Part shown: positions 1 to 8,001 of the stretch, piece by piece
Layout of the letters: each line of letters starts with the position of its first letter
How positions within the stretch are numbered: position 1 is the stretch's first letter
Source: Pseudonocardia sp. DSM 110487
GTDB taxonomy: Bacteria > Actinomycetota > Actinomycetes > Mycobacteriales > Pseudonocardiaceae
Assembly (NCBI RefSeq): GCF_019468565.1
Contig: NZ_CP080521.1
Location: forward strand, 1,550,001-1,614,000
DNA: 64,000 nt
Reading direction: 5' to 3'
Translations under genes and position numbers: made by a program
The notes under the pieces: generated by a model
Seen by the model: only the letters and a program-made list of their open reading frames with translations
The model's database searches: none
What the model was told of the DNA's origin: nothing

Positions 1-317
1 CCGGGACGGGTGGTAGCCCGCACCGTGCCGTTGAGGAGTGCGGCGGCCACCGCCCGGGCGGTCGGTTCCTCCAGGGCCCTGGCCACGTAGCCACCCGGGC
101 CCTCGGTGTAGCGGTCGAGGACCTTGCGGAACAGCTCCTCCTTGTTGCCGAAGGCCGCGTACATGCTGGGGCGGGTGATGCCCATGGCTTCCGTCAAGTC
201 GGTGAGGGAGGCACCGTCGTAGCCCTGACGCCAGAAGACGATCAGTGCGCGTTCGAGGGCCTCCTCGGCGTCGAACCCCCTCGGGCGGCCCACCGGCGCC
301 TTCTGCCTGCTGTCCAC
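1..317 (-). CDS. TetR family transcriptional regulator, C-terminus outside window
   Basis: Only the first ~105 residues are present; the gene runs off the window at base 1. The N-terminus is a TetR helix-turn-helix: the helix pair reads GASLTDLTEAMGITRPSMYA, followed by AFGNKEELF, which is the usual end of this DNA-binding domain. The remaining ligand-binding domain is not visible. I chose the GTG at 317 because a GGTAGGG stretch lies about 8 bases upstream. In-frame alternatives are the GTG at 326 and the ATG at 335, but the ATG would abut the operator. It is divergent from the dehydrogenase at 395, and repeated near-palindromes fill the gap, so it probably represses itself and that dehydrogenase. 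The ligand is unknown. Confidence 0.85.
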   Translation of the reverse strand, partial: MDSRQKAPVGRPRGFDAEEALERALIVFWRQGYDGASLTDLTEAMGITRPSMYAAFGNKEELFRKVLDRYTEGPGGYVARALEEPTARAVAAALLNGTVRATTRP

Positions 318-336
318 GTCGACCACCCTACCCATT

Positions 337-377
337 TCATACCGTTCGATAACGCAGGCCGTACCGTTCGGTATGAA
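337..377. promoter_or_regulatory. Tandem operator between TetR regulator and SDR gene
   Basis: Two copies of a 12-base near-palindrome lie 22 bp apart: TACCGTTCGATA at 340-351 and TACCGTTCGGTA at 362-373. The second is perfect apart from its TT centre. A 22-bp spacing puts both on the same DNA face, as for TetR dimers binding side by side. The AGGGAGG ribosome site of the dehydrogenase begins 8 bases downstream at 381, so the promoter must overlap the sites. Assignment to the adjacent TetR protein is inference from position. Confidence 0.6.
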
Positions 378-394
378 ACTAGGGAGGTGCTGTC

Positions 395-1141
395 ATGGGA
401 CAGCTCGAAGGCAAGACCGCCGTTGTCACCGGCGGAAGCACCGGCATCGGTCTGGCGACCGCCGTACGGCTGGCGGGTGAGGGCGCGCACGTGTTCGTGA
501 CCGGCCGGCGCAAGACCGAGCTGGACACGGCTGTCGAGACCATCGGCTCCGCGACCGGCGTCCAGGGCGACATCTCCGACCCGGCCGACCTGGACCGCCT
601 GTTCGCCGCGGTCCGCGACCGCGGGCAGGGGCTCGACGTGGTGTTCGCGAACGCCGCGATCGGTTCGTTCGCGACGTTGGAGCAGGTCAGCGAGGAGCAC
701 TTCGACCAGATCTTCGGCGTCAACGTCCGGGGCACGCTCTTCACCGTCCAGAAGGCGCTGCCGTTGCTCAACGACGGCGCCACGGTGGTCTTGACCGGTT
801 CGACCACCGGAGTCACCGGCGGGGAGGCGTTCGGCGTCTACGCGGCGTCCAAGGCGGCCGTCCGCTCCTTCGCCCGGACCTGGGCCAACGAGCTCAAGGG
901 CCGGGGCATCCGGGTCAACACGGTCACCCCGGGCCCCATCGACACCCCCGGGCTCGCCGGCGTCGCCCCTGCGGAGATCGGGGCCGCCGACTTCACGGCT
1001 CACCTTGCCGGCACGGTCCCGCTCGGCCGGTTGGGCCGCCCGGAGGAGGTCGCCGACGCGGTGCTCTTCCTCGCCTCGACGCAGAGCAGCTTCGTAACCG
1101 GTGCCGAGCTCGCCGTCGACGGCGGCCTCAACCAGGTCTGA
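395..1141 (+). CDS. SDR family NAD(P)-dependent oxidoreductase
   Basis: Classical short-chain dehydrogenase of 248 residues, the usual length for the family. The cofactor loop TGGSTGIG lies at residues 12-19, the structural NAA motif near 84-87, the catalytic serine in the VVLTGSTTG strand, and the YAASK catalytic Tyr/Lys pair near residue 149. The GRR after strand 2 suggests NADP preference. It ends with the typical VTGAELAVDGG C-terminal motif. The start has a strong AGGGAGG site. It is divergent from a TetR regulator whose likely operators overlap its promoter, so it is probably induced by the compound it reduces or oxidises. The substrate cannot be read from sequence. Confidence 0.92.
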   Translation: MGQLEGKTAVVTGGSTGIGLATAVRLAGEGAHVFVTGRRKTELDTAVETIGSATGVQGDISDPADLDRLFAAVRDRGQGLDVVFANAAIGSFATLEQVSEEHFDQIFGVNVRGTLFTVQKALPLLNDGATVVLTGSTTGVTGGEAFGVYAASKAAVRSFARTWANELKGRGIRVNTVTPGPIDTPGLAGVAPAEIGAADFTAHLAGTVPLGRLGRPEEVADAVLFLASTQSSFVTGAELAVDGGLNQV

Positions 1142-1202
1142 GCCTGCAAAGGGCAACGACCCATCGACGGGGGCGGCGCAGGGCGACGTCGGGCCGCCCT
1201 CG

Positions 1203-1997
1203 TCATGGCTTGCGCGCCACGCCGCCGGTGGTCTCGGGCAAGGGCTCGACCTTGCCGACGTCGGTGGGTTCCGGCCGCCATTCCGTGACGGACACCAGGC
1301 CGGGTTCGACCATCTCCAACCCGGAGAAGTAGCCGCGGATGTGCTCGACGGGTTGCTGGATGTAGGGCACGCCGCCGGACTTCGCGTAGTTCTCGGCGAG
1401 CGCGTTGAGGTCGGCGTTGGTGTCGTTGCCGTCCCACACGGCGAGGTAGCTGCCGGAGGGCACCGCGTCCATCACGCGCGCCACGACCGCGTGCGAGGCC
1501 TCGAAGCTCTTCGCGTGGCCGAGCACGCCCATGAACATGACCGCGATCGGCTGCTCGAAGTCCAGGATGCGACGCGCCCGGTCGATGATCAGATCGGGAT
1601 CGTGGTAGTCGGCCTCGACGTAGTCGGTGACGCCCTCGGGAGTCGTGTTCCTGAGCAGGACCCGCGCGTGGGCCAGGACGATCGGGTCGTTGTCCACGTA
1701 GACGATCCGGGCCTCCGGCGCCACCGCCTGGGCGATCTCGTGGGTGTTCTGCATGGTCGGCAGGCCGGTTCCGACGTCGAGGAACTGCCGGATACCGGCC
1801 TCTCCGGCCAGGAACCGCACGACCCGGGTGAGGAACTGCCGCGACTGCCTGGCGAAGGTGGCCATGTCGTAGAACTGGAGGGCGGCCTCGGCGGCCAGCC
1901 GGTCGGCCTCGTAGTTGTCCTTGCCGCCCAGCCAGTAGTTCCAGATGCGGGCCGCGCCCGGTATGTCGGTCCTGATGTCGCGACTCGGTTCCGTCAT
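1203..1997 (-). CDS. SAM-dependent methyltransferase, DUF574/Methyltransf_19-like
   Basis: Predicted 264-residue cytosolic protein of an actinomycete-specific methyltransferase family present in many copies per genome. The family signature RIWNYWLGGKDNYEADR is near the N-terminus, followed by the SAM-binding block RQFLDVGTGLPT and the acidic strand-end VYVDNDPIVLAHAR. I start at the ATG at 1997, preceded by GGGGTGA at good distance; an upstream in-frame GTG at 2027 has no ribosome site. A paralogue lies at 34317-35159 with the same core motifs and the same GGVA(R/Q)KP ending. It sits alone between the dehydrogenase and the sdaA operon end. The methyl acceptor is unknown for the family. Confidence 0.85.
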   Translation of the reverse strand: MTEPSRDIRTDIPGAARIWNYWLGGKDNYEADRLAAEAALQFYDMATFARQSRQFLTRVVRFLAGEAGIRQFLDVGTGLPTMQNTHEIAQAVAPEARIVYVDNDPIVLAHARVLLRNTTPEGVTDYVEADYHDPDLIIDRARRILDFEQPIAVMFMGVLGHAKSFEASHAVVARVMDAVPSGSYLAVWDGNDTNADLNALAENYAKSGGVPYIQQPVEHIRGYFSGLEMVEPGLVSVTEWRPEPTDVGKVEPLPETTGGVARKP

Positions 1998-2064
1998 CGG
2001 CAGGTCACCCCTCGTGATCGGGGTCACCAGCCTAATGCCCCGCGAGGAAGGGTGGAGGCGCGCG

Positions 2065-3438
2065 TCAGCATTCGACGACGTTCAGAGCGAGCCCGCCGCG
2101 AGCGGTCTCCTTGTACTTGTCCTTCATGTCCGCGCCGGTCTCGCGCATGGTCTTGATGGCCTTGTCGAGGGAGACGTGGTGCTGGCCGTCCCCGCGGACG
2201 GCCAGCCGGGCGGCGGTGATCGCCTTGATGGCGCCGACGGCGTTGCGCTCGATGCACGGGATCTGCACCAGCCCGCCCACCGGGTCGCAGGTGAGGCCGA
2301 GGTTGTGCTCGATGCCGATCTCGGCGGCGTTCTCGACCTGGGCCGGAGTGGCGTCGAGCACCTCGGCGAGGCCGGCCGCGGCCATCGAGCACGCCGACCC
2401 CACCTCGCCCTGGCAGCCCACCTCGGCTCCGGAGATCGAGGCGTTCTCCTTGAACAGCAGCCCGATGGCGGCGGCGGTGAGCAGGAAGCGGACCACCCCG
2501 TCCTCGGAGAACGAACCGACGAACCGGCGGCAGTAGTGCAGGACGGCGGGGATGATGCCGGCCGCCCCGTTCGTCGGTGCGGTGACCACGCGACCACCTG
2601 CCGCGTTCTCCTCGTTGACGGCGAGGGCATAGAGGGTGACCCAGTCGATCGCGCGCAGCGCGTCGTGCTCGTCGTTCCCGACCTCGAGTCGCTCGCGCAG
2701 CGCCGCGGCGCGCCGTCGCACCTTCAGCCCGCCCGGGAGCACCCCGGTAGCGCGGGACCCGCGCTCCACGCACTCCTGCATCACCGACCAGATGTGCAGC
2801 AGCCCGGCCCGCACCTCCTCCTCGGAGCGGCGGGCGAGCTCGTTGGCGAGCATGACGTCACTGATCCGCAAGCCGGTCTCGCGGGTGTGGCGCAGCAGCT
2901 CCTCTGCGGTGCCGAACGGATACGGCACCGGAGTGGGGTCCTCGACGAGCACCGGACGGCCCGCTTCGTCCTCGTCGAGGACGAACCCGCCGCCCACCGA
3001 GTAGTACTCGCGGGTCAGCAGCTCGGCGCCACCGGCGTCGACCGCCCGGAAGCGCATGCCGTTGGAGTGGAACTCCAGGCGTTTGCGGCGGTGCAGCACG
3101 ACGTCGTCGTCCACGGAGAAGGCGATCGGGTGCTTGCCGGCCAGCAGCAGCTCCCCGCGCATGCGGACCGTGGCGACGCGGGGCTCCGCGCCCACCGGGT
3201 CGACCAGGTCGGGCTGCTCGCCCTCCAGGCCGAGCACGACCGCCTTCACACTGCCGTGCCCGTGGCCGGTGGCGCCGAGCGAACCGAACAGCTCGGCCCG
3301 CACGCCCGCGGCGCGGTGGAGCAGGCCCTCACGCTCCAGCCGGGCCGCGAAGGAGTGCGCGGCCCGCATCGGTCCGACGGTGTGCGAGCTCGACGGTCCG
3401 ATGCCGACCTTGAACAGGTCGAATGCGCTGATGGTCAT
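2065..3438 (-). CDS. sdaA: L-serine ammonia-lyase, iron-sulfur dependent
   Basis: Converts L-serine to pyruvate and ammonia in the cytosol. The 457-residue protein is the single-chain (fused alpha-beta) form: an N-terminal beta domain with GIGPSSSHTVGPM at residues 13-25, then the catalytic alpha domain with conserved GCQGEVGSACSMAAAG and EHNLGLTCDPVGGL, which supply cluster cysteines. It is the last gene of the nine-gene operon and its ATG overlaps the folD stop by four bases. In context it drains serine, made by GlyA from sarcosine-derived glycine and a one-carbon unit, into central metabolism. The same gene ends known actinobacterial sarcosine operons. Confidence 0.95.
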   Translation of the reverse strand: MTISAFDLFKVGIGPSSSHTVGPMRAAHSFAARLEREGLLHRAAGVRAELFGSLGATGHGHGSVKAVVLGLEGEQPDLVDPVGAEPRVATVRMRGELLLAGKHPIAFSVDDDVVLHRRKRLEFHSNGMRFRAVDAGGAELLTREYYSVGGGFVLDEDEAGRPVLVEDPTPVPYPFGTAEELLRHTRETGLRISDVMLANELARRSEEEVRAGLLHIWSVMQECVERGSRATGVLPGGLKVRRRAAALRERLEVGNDEHDALRAIDWVTLYALAVNEENAAGGRVVTAPTNGAAGIIPAVLHYCRRFVGSFSEDGVVRFLLTAAAIGLLFKENASISGAEVGCQGEVGSACSMAAAGLAEVLDATPAQVENAAEIGIEHNLGLTCDPVGGLVQIPCIERNAVGAIKAITAARLAVRGDGQHHVSLDKAIKTMRETGADMKDKYKETARGGLALNVVEC

Positions 3439-4268
3439 GGCCCGCCCGCCGCGTGGATGGTGTGCTGCAGCAGCAGCGCCGTGGTCACCGGTCCCACGCC
3501 TCCTGGCACCGGCGTCAGCCCTGCCGCGCTGATGCCCGGGTCGACGTCGCCGACGAGACCGCCGTCGGCCGTCGGGTTGGTGCCGACGTCGATCACGACG
3601 GTGCCGGGGGACACGTGCTCCGCGGTGATCAGCCCGGCCCGGCCGACCGCCGCGACGAGGACGTCGGCCTGCCGGGTGATCGCCGGGAGATCGCGGGTTC
3701 GCGAGTGGCAGATCGTCACGGTGGCGTCGCGGTCCAGCAGCAGGTGGGCCGCGGGCTTCCCCACGACGGTCGAGCGGCCCACGACGACCGCGTGACGGCC
3801 GGACAGCGCGACGCCGTGGTGGTCGAGCAGGGCGAGCACCGCCTCGGCGGTGGCCGGTGCGAAGGCGGGCAGGCCGGCGGCGAGCCGGCCCAGGCTCGCC
3901 GGGTTCGCGCCGTCGACGTCCTTGGCCGGGGCGATCGCCGGGGTCAAGTCGGCGACGTCGACGCCCGGTGGGAGCGGGGTCTGCAGGATGATCCCGTGGA
4001 CGGCGGCGTCGTCGGAGAGCCGGTGCAGGGACGTGCGGATCTCCGCCGTGGACGCGTCGGCGCCGAGGTCCACGACGTCGCAGCCGATCCCGACCCCTGC
4101 CGCTGCCTTCGCGATCGACCGGACGTACCACGCGCTGGACTCGTCGGCGGTGGCGACGACGACGGCGAGCCGCGGCGGCGTACCGGCCGCCGCGAGCGCC
4201 GCCGCCGTCTCCGCGGTGCGGGCGCGCAGCCCGGCGGCGAGCTCACGCCCGCCCAGCGAAGCGGTCAT
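3435..4268 (-). CDS. folD: FolD-like methylenetetrahydrofolate dehydrogenase lacking the cyclohydrolase lysine
   Basis: A 277-residue FolD homologue that should oxidise 5,10-methylene-THF to methenyl-THF with NAD(P). The Rossmann block VVVGRSTVVGKPAAHLLL, the QTPLP loop, KDVDG and the C-terminal TPVPGGVGPVT are all kept. Against E. coli FolD the catalytic motif YVASKRKA reads YVRSIAKA: Tyr48 is kept, but the residue matching the essential Lys54 is Ile52. The usual DGFHP and PCTPRG also read DGANP and PATAEA. In the family this lysine is needed for cyclohydrolase and much less for dehydrogenase activity, so I infer a dehydrogenase-only enzyme. ATGA overlaps join it to both neighbours; the FchA-like gene upstream could supply the lost step. 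Confidence 0.88.
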   Translation of the reverse strand: MTASLGGRELAAGLRARTAETAAALAAAGTPPRLAVVVATADESSAWYVRSIAKAAAGVGIGCDVVDLGADASTAEIRTSLHRLSDDAAVHGIILQTPLPPGVDVADLTPAIAPAKDVDGANPASLGRLAAGLPAFAPATAEAVLALLDHHGVALSGRHAVVVGRSTVVGKPAAHLLLDRDATVTICHSRTRDLPAITRQADVLVAAVGRAGLITAEHVSPGTVVIDVGTNPTADGGLVGDVDPGISAAGLTPVPGGVGPVTTALLLQHTIHAAGGP

Positions 4269-4894
4269 CGGGCCAGCCCCGCTCGGACAGCGGCCGTCAC
4301 CTTGTCGGCGCGGTCGCACAGGTCGTCGACCGATCCGGCCACGGCGAGCAGGTCGTTGCGCGCCGAGGCGTCGGTGATGCCCCCGAGGTTGATCTCGATG
4401 TTGACCCGGGCGGTGGTCGCGGCCGCGCGGGCCGCCTCCGCCGCCGCAGCCACGTCGCTGACCACGTTCCGGTTGCTCACCGGCAGGAGCTCCTCGGCCA
4501 GCTCCAGCACGCGCCCCGCCACCCCGACGACGAAGGCGGGTGGGCGGGCCGCCGCGAGGACGGCGGCCGCGATCGCCGTCGACCGCTCCGCCGCCTCGGC
4601 ATCGGTGGTCTTCGGCAGTCGATAGGCGTCGGTGACGGCGGTGAACGCCGCCGCGTCGTCCTCCGCCAGGTCGAGCGCGTTCTCGCGCAGCTCGTCGGCG
4701 GCGTCCCTGATCCGGCGGATCGCCGCGGCGTGGGCCGCGTACTTCGGGCCGTCGCTGTAGCGCGCGACCATCGCCACGAGGGCGGCGGCCTGTGCGGCGT
4801 GCAGCGCGGCGGACGCGCCGCCACCGGGTGCCGGGACCCGGTCGGCGAGTGCGGCGAGGAAGCCCTGGACGGAACGATTGCGCAACGGGAGCAC
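4265..4894 (-). CDS. fchA: Methenyl-THF cyclohydrolase / formimino-THF cyclodeaminase (FTCD_C/FchA family)
   Basis: A 209-residue all-helical protein of the cyclodeaminase/cyclohydrolase family that includes FchA of acetogens and methylotrophs and the C-terminal domain of animal FTCD. Visible signatures are RVPAPGGGASAAL near residues 19-31, YSDGPKY, NRNVVSDVAAAAEAA and ARVNIEINLGGI. No formiminotransferase domain is attached and no histidine-degradation gene is nearby, so hydrolysis of 5,10-methenyl-THF is more likely than formimino-THF deamination. It starts at GTG 4894 behind a GAAGG and overlaps folD by four bases. Its neighbour has lost the FolD cyclohydrolase lysine, which supports the cyclohydrolase reading; the symbol is by function, not by proven orthology. 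Confidence 0.82.
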   Translation of the reverse strand: MLPLRNRSVQGFLAALADRVPAPGGGASAALHAAQAAALVAMVARYSDGPKYAAHAAAIRRIRDAADELRENALDLAEDDAAAFTAVTDAYRLPKTTDAEAAERSTAIAAAVLAAARPPAFVVGVAGRVLELAEELLPVSNRNVVSDVAAAAEAARAAATTARVNIEINLGGITDASARNDLLAVAGSVDDLCDRADKVTAAVRAGLAR

Positions 4895-4903
4895 CCTTCG
4901 TGG

Positions 4904-7363
4904 TCAGCGGCGGATACGAGCCATCTCCGGGTCGACGAGCGGCTCGGCGGCCACGGTGGCAGGGACCCGACGCCCGAAGTACTCGATCTCAACGGATGTG
5001 CCGGGGGTGGCGCTCGCGGGCAGCCATGCATAGGCGATCGGCGCCCCGATCGTGTGCCCGAACGCCGCGCTGGTCACGTAGCCCGCTGGGCGGCCGTCGA
5101 GGTAGACGGGCTCGTGGCCGAGCACCACGCTGCGGCGGTCGTCGATCGTGAGGCAGGACAGACGGCGCGCGATGGTGTCGGCGTTGACGCCCGCGAGCGC
5201 GTCGCGGCCGACGAACTCGCCCTTCTGCGGTCGCACCGCGAACCCGAGTCCCGCCTCGTACGGGTTGTGCTCGGTGGTCATGTCGTGGCCCCACGAGCGG
5301 TAGCCCTTCTCCAGCCGGAGGCTGTTGAACGCCGCGCGCCCGGCCGCGATGACGCCGTGCTCCTGCCCGGCTTCCCACAGAACGTCCCAGAGCCGCAGCC
5401 CGTACTCGGCACTGGTGTAGATCTCCCAGCCGAGCTCCCCGACGTAGGACAGCCGCATCGCGGTGACCGGCACGCCGCCGATCCGGGCCGGCATCGCGCG
5501 GAAGTACTTGAGTGCTTCGTGGGAGAAGTCCTCGCGGGACAGCGGCTGCACCAGGTCGCGGGCCAGCGGGCCCCACACCCCGATGCAGCACGTCGCGCCG
5601 GTGATGTCGCGGACCTGGACGTCCGAACCCGCCTGGCGGCGGAGGTGGTCGAGGTCGAGGTTGCCGTTGGCACCGACCTGGAACCGGTCGGTGCCCAGCC
5701 GAGCGACCGTGAGGTCGCTGCGGACGCCGCCCGCCTCGTCGAGCGCGAGGGTGTAGGTGACCGAGCCGACCGACTTGTCCATCTTCCCGGTGGTGAGCCG
5801 GTCCAGCAGCGCCAGCGCGCCAGGGCCGGTGACCTCGAGGCGCTTGAGCGGCGTCATGTCGTACAGCGCCACGCCCTCGCGGGTGCGCCATGCCTCGGCG
5901 GCGGCGATGGGGGAGTGGAACTTCGCCGCCCACGGGTCGCGCTCCGGCGGCACCCATGCCGCGGGCAGCTGCAGCACCAGCGGCGCGTTCGCCTCGTACC
6001 AGTGCGGGCGCTCCCAGCCGGCGGCCTCCAGGAACACGGCACCCAGCTCCCGCTGCCGGGCGTGGAACGGGCTGACCCGCAGGTTCCGCGGCGACCGGCG
6101 GGGTTCAAGGGGGTGCAGCACGTCGTAGACCTCCACGAAGTTCTGCTGCGAGGTCTCGCTGACGTAGTCCTCGCCGAGCTGGACCTCCTCGAAGCGGTGC
6201 ACGTCGCACCCGTGCAGGTCGAGGTCGCTCCGGCCGTCCACCAGCAGCTGCGACACGGCACGGGCCACGCCCGCGGAGTGGGTGACCCAGACGGCCTCGG
6301 CGATCCAGAAGCCGGCCACGTCCGGCGACTCACCGATCAGCGGCCCGCCGTCCGGGGTGAACGAGAAGATGCCGTTGAAGCCCTCCTCGACCTTGGTCGA
6401 CGCGAGCGCGGGCAGCAGCGCGACGCTCTGCTCCCAGGAGGGAGCGAAGTCCTCCTCGGTGAACGGCAGCATCGACGGCATCGCCGAAGCCGTGACCTCC
6501 CCGTCCTCGTCGAGCTCCGACAGCCGCACCGGCATGGGGCGGTGGGCGTAGCTGCCGATCCCGAGCCGGTCGGCGTGCTCGCGGAAGTACAGGTCCTGGT
6601 CCTGGTGGCGCAGGATCGGCAGGCCCGCCTCCGCGAGCTCGGTGTTGCGGCCCGCGAGCTCGGCGACCTGCCCGGTCCGCACGTACTGGTGGGCCAGCGG
6701 GAGCAGCGGCACCGCCATCCCCACCATCGCGCCGACGGCATGGCCCCAGAACCCGGCGCAGCACACCACGATGTCGGCCGGCAGCACGCCGTCGGCGGTG
6801 CGCACGCCGGTGACCCGCCCGCCGGCCTGCTCGATGCCGGTGACCCGCGTCGATCCCTGGAACACCGCGCCGCGGGCCTGCGCCCGCCGCATGAGGGCCG
6901 CGACCACGCGCGGGGCCTTGGCCAGTCCGTCGGAGGGGATGTGGAAGCCGCCGAGCACGCGGTCGCGGTCGAGCAGCGGGTGCAGGCGCGCGCACTCGTC
7001 GGCGTCGACCAACCGGCTCCCGATGCCCCACGACGTGGCCCAGCCGTGCTTGCGCTGCAGATCGGCCAGCCGCTCGGGCGTGGTGGCGACCTCGAGCCCG
7101 CCGACCTGGTTGAAGCACCACTGCCCGTCGAGATCGAGGCCGGAGAACTTCTCGACGGTGTAGCGGGCGAGCTGCGTCATCGTCTTCGACGCGTTCGTCT
7201 GGAACACCAGGCCGGGCGCGTGCGAGCTGGAGCCGCCGGTGAGCGGGAGCGGGCCCTGGTCGACGACGGTGACCCGGCCCCAGCCGCGGGCGGTCAGCTC
7301 GTCGGCGAGGTTCGTCCCGACGATCCCGGCCCCGATGATCACGACCTGTGGCGAACCGGGCAT
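4904..7363 (-). CDS. FAD- and folate-dependent dimethylglycine dehydrogenase/oxidase
   Basis: An 819-residue two-module flavoenzyme that oxidatively demethylates an N-methylglycine and hands formaldehyde to THF. Residues 1-~370 form a DAO-type FAD domain with VVIIGAGIVG at 7-16; His48 in SSSHAPG matches the histidine that binds FAD covalently in dimethylglycine oxidase. An FAO_M linker follows, then a GcvT-like folate domain from ~440 and a GcvT C-terminal barrel. Length and order match Arthrobacter dimethylglycine oxidase and animal DMGDH. The start follows GGGAG and overlaps the soxG stop by one base. As SoxBDAG takes sarcosine, dimethylglycine is the likely substrate here; sarcosine dehydrogenase is the alternative. 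Confidence 0.88.
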   Translation of the reverse strand: MPGSPQVVIIGAGIVGTNLADELTARGWGRVTVVDQGPLPLTGGSSSHAPGLVFQTNASKTMTQLARYTVEKFSGLDLDGQWCFNQVGGLEVATTPERLADLQRKHGWATSWGIGSRLVDADECARLHPLLDRDRVLGGFHIPSDGLAKAPRVVAALMRRAQARGAVFQGSTRVTGIEQAGGRVTGVRTADGVLPADIVVCCAGFWGHAVGAMVGMAVPLLPLAHQYVRTGQVAELAGRNTELAEAGLPILRHQDQDLYFREHADRLGIGSYAHRPMPVRLSELDEDGEVTASAMPSMLPFTEEDFAPSWEQSVALLPALASTKVEEGFNGIFSFTPDGGPLIGESPDVAGFWIAEAVWVTHSAGVARAVSQLLVDGRSDLDLHGCDVHRFEEVQLGEDYVSETSQQNFVEVYDVLHPLEPRRSPRNLRVSPFHARQRELGAVFLEAAGWERPHWYEANAPLVLQLPAAWVPPERDPWAAKFHSPIAAAEAWRTREGVALYDMTPLKRLEVTGPGALALLDRLTTGKMDKSVGSVTYTLALDEAGGVRSDLTVARLGTDRFQVGANGNLDLDHLRRQAGSDVQVRDITGATCCIGVWGPLARDLVQPLSREDFSHEALKYFRAMPARIGGVPVTAMRLSYVGELGWEIYTSAEYGLRLWDVLWEAGQEHGVIAAGRAAFNSLRLEKGYRSWGHDMTTEHNPYEAGLGFAVRPQKGEFVGRDALAGVNADTIARRLSCLTIDDRRSVVLGHEPVYLDGRPAGYVTSAAFGHTIGAPIAYAWLPASATPGTSVEIEYFGRRVPATVAAEPLVDPEMARIRR

Positions 7364-8001
7364 CAGGCTCCCCTTCCGTACTCGCTGGCCGCGTCGAGCA
7401 ACCAGGTGGCCAGGTAGCGGGCGAACGACGAGCGGACGAGCAGCTGGAAGTGGGTTCCCGTGTCGTCGAGCGCGAGCAGCACGACGCCGGCCAGCCCGAG
7501 GGTGGTCTGCGCGGCTGATCCGGCCGGGAACGAGCGGGGGTGCAGATCGATCGCGCACCCGGTGGCGAGCACGTCGCGGACGTGCTCGCCGCGCAGCCGC
7601 AGCGTCGTGCGCTGTGCGGAGACGTCGACGACAGCGCCGTTCCCTTGGCCGCCGTCCAGGCCAACCGCAGCCCGCAGCTCCGCCTCCAGATCCTGCGGGT
7701 CGTGTGCGGCGCTCGTGACGAGCCACTCGTCGGGCCCCAGCCAGATCGCCCGCCCGTCACCCCACGGCACCCAGGTGGACGGCGTGGTGGGCAGCCCGAG
7801 ACCGTGCGCGCCCGCCACACCGGGTCGTGAGTGGATATGCGCGCCGGAGCTCGCGTATCCGCTCACGAGGTCTGGGGCGAGACGCACGTCGGCCATCGCG
7901 ACGAACGGCTCGGCCGTGATCCGGATGCCAGCGGGCAGCGCGGCGAAGCGCTCGGCCCAGGCGTCCAGCGGGCCGGTCCGGCTGAGTGGGTCAACCGTCA
8001 C
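7363..8001 (-). CDS. soxG: Sarcosine oxidase gamma subunit
   Basis: A 212-residue gamma subunit of heterotetrameric sarcosine oxidase. This is the least conserved subunit; it resembles a GcvT-like fold and packs against alpha. Recognisable parts are AIWLGPDEWLVT, VVDVSAQRTTLRLRG and the HPRSFPAGSAAQTTLGLAGV block. The GTG start at 8001 has a good AAGGAG site and overlaps the soxA end by 11 bases. It closes the conserved order soxB-soxD-soxA-soxG. Identification rests on both its motifs and its position in the complex operon. Confidence 0.9.
   Translation of the reverse strand: MTVDPLSRTGPLDAWAERFAALPAGIRITAEPFVAMADVRLAPDLVSGYASSGAHIHSRPGVAGAHGLGLPTTPSTWVPWGDGRAIWLGPDEWLVTSAAHDPQDLEAELRAAVGLDGGQGNGAVVDVSAQRTTLRLRGEHVRDVLATGCAIDLHPRSFPAGSAAQTTLGLAGVVLLALDDTGTHFQLLVRSSFARYLATWLLDAASEYGRGA

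Noticed and set aside
4265..4894. Histidine-degradation FTCD protein
   Set aside because: No formiminotransferase domain and no hut genes nearby; a cyclohydrolase role in the folate operon fits better.
4730..7417. Very long open frame on the plus strand opposite the dimethylglycine dehydrogenase gene
   Set aside because: It is Arg/Val/Gly-rich without any motif and lies antisense to a complete flavoenzyme; long antisense frames are expected at this GC content.
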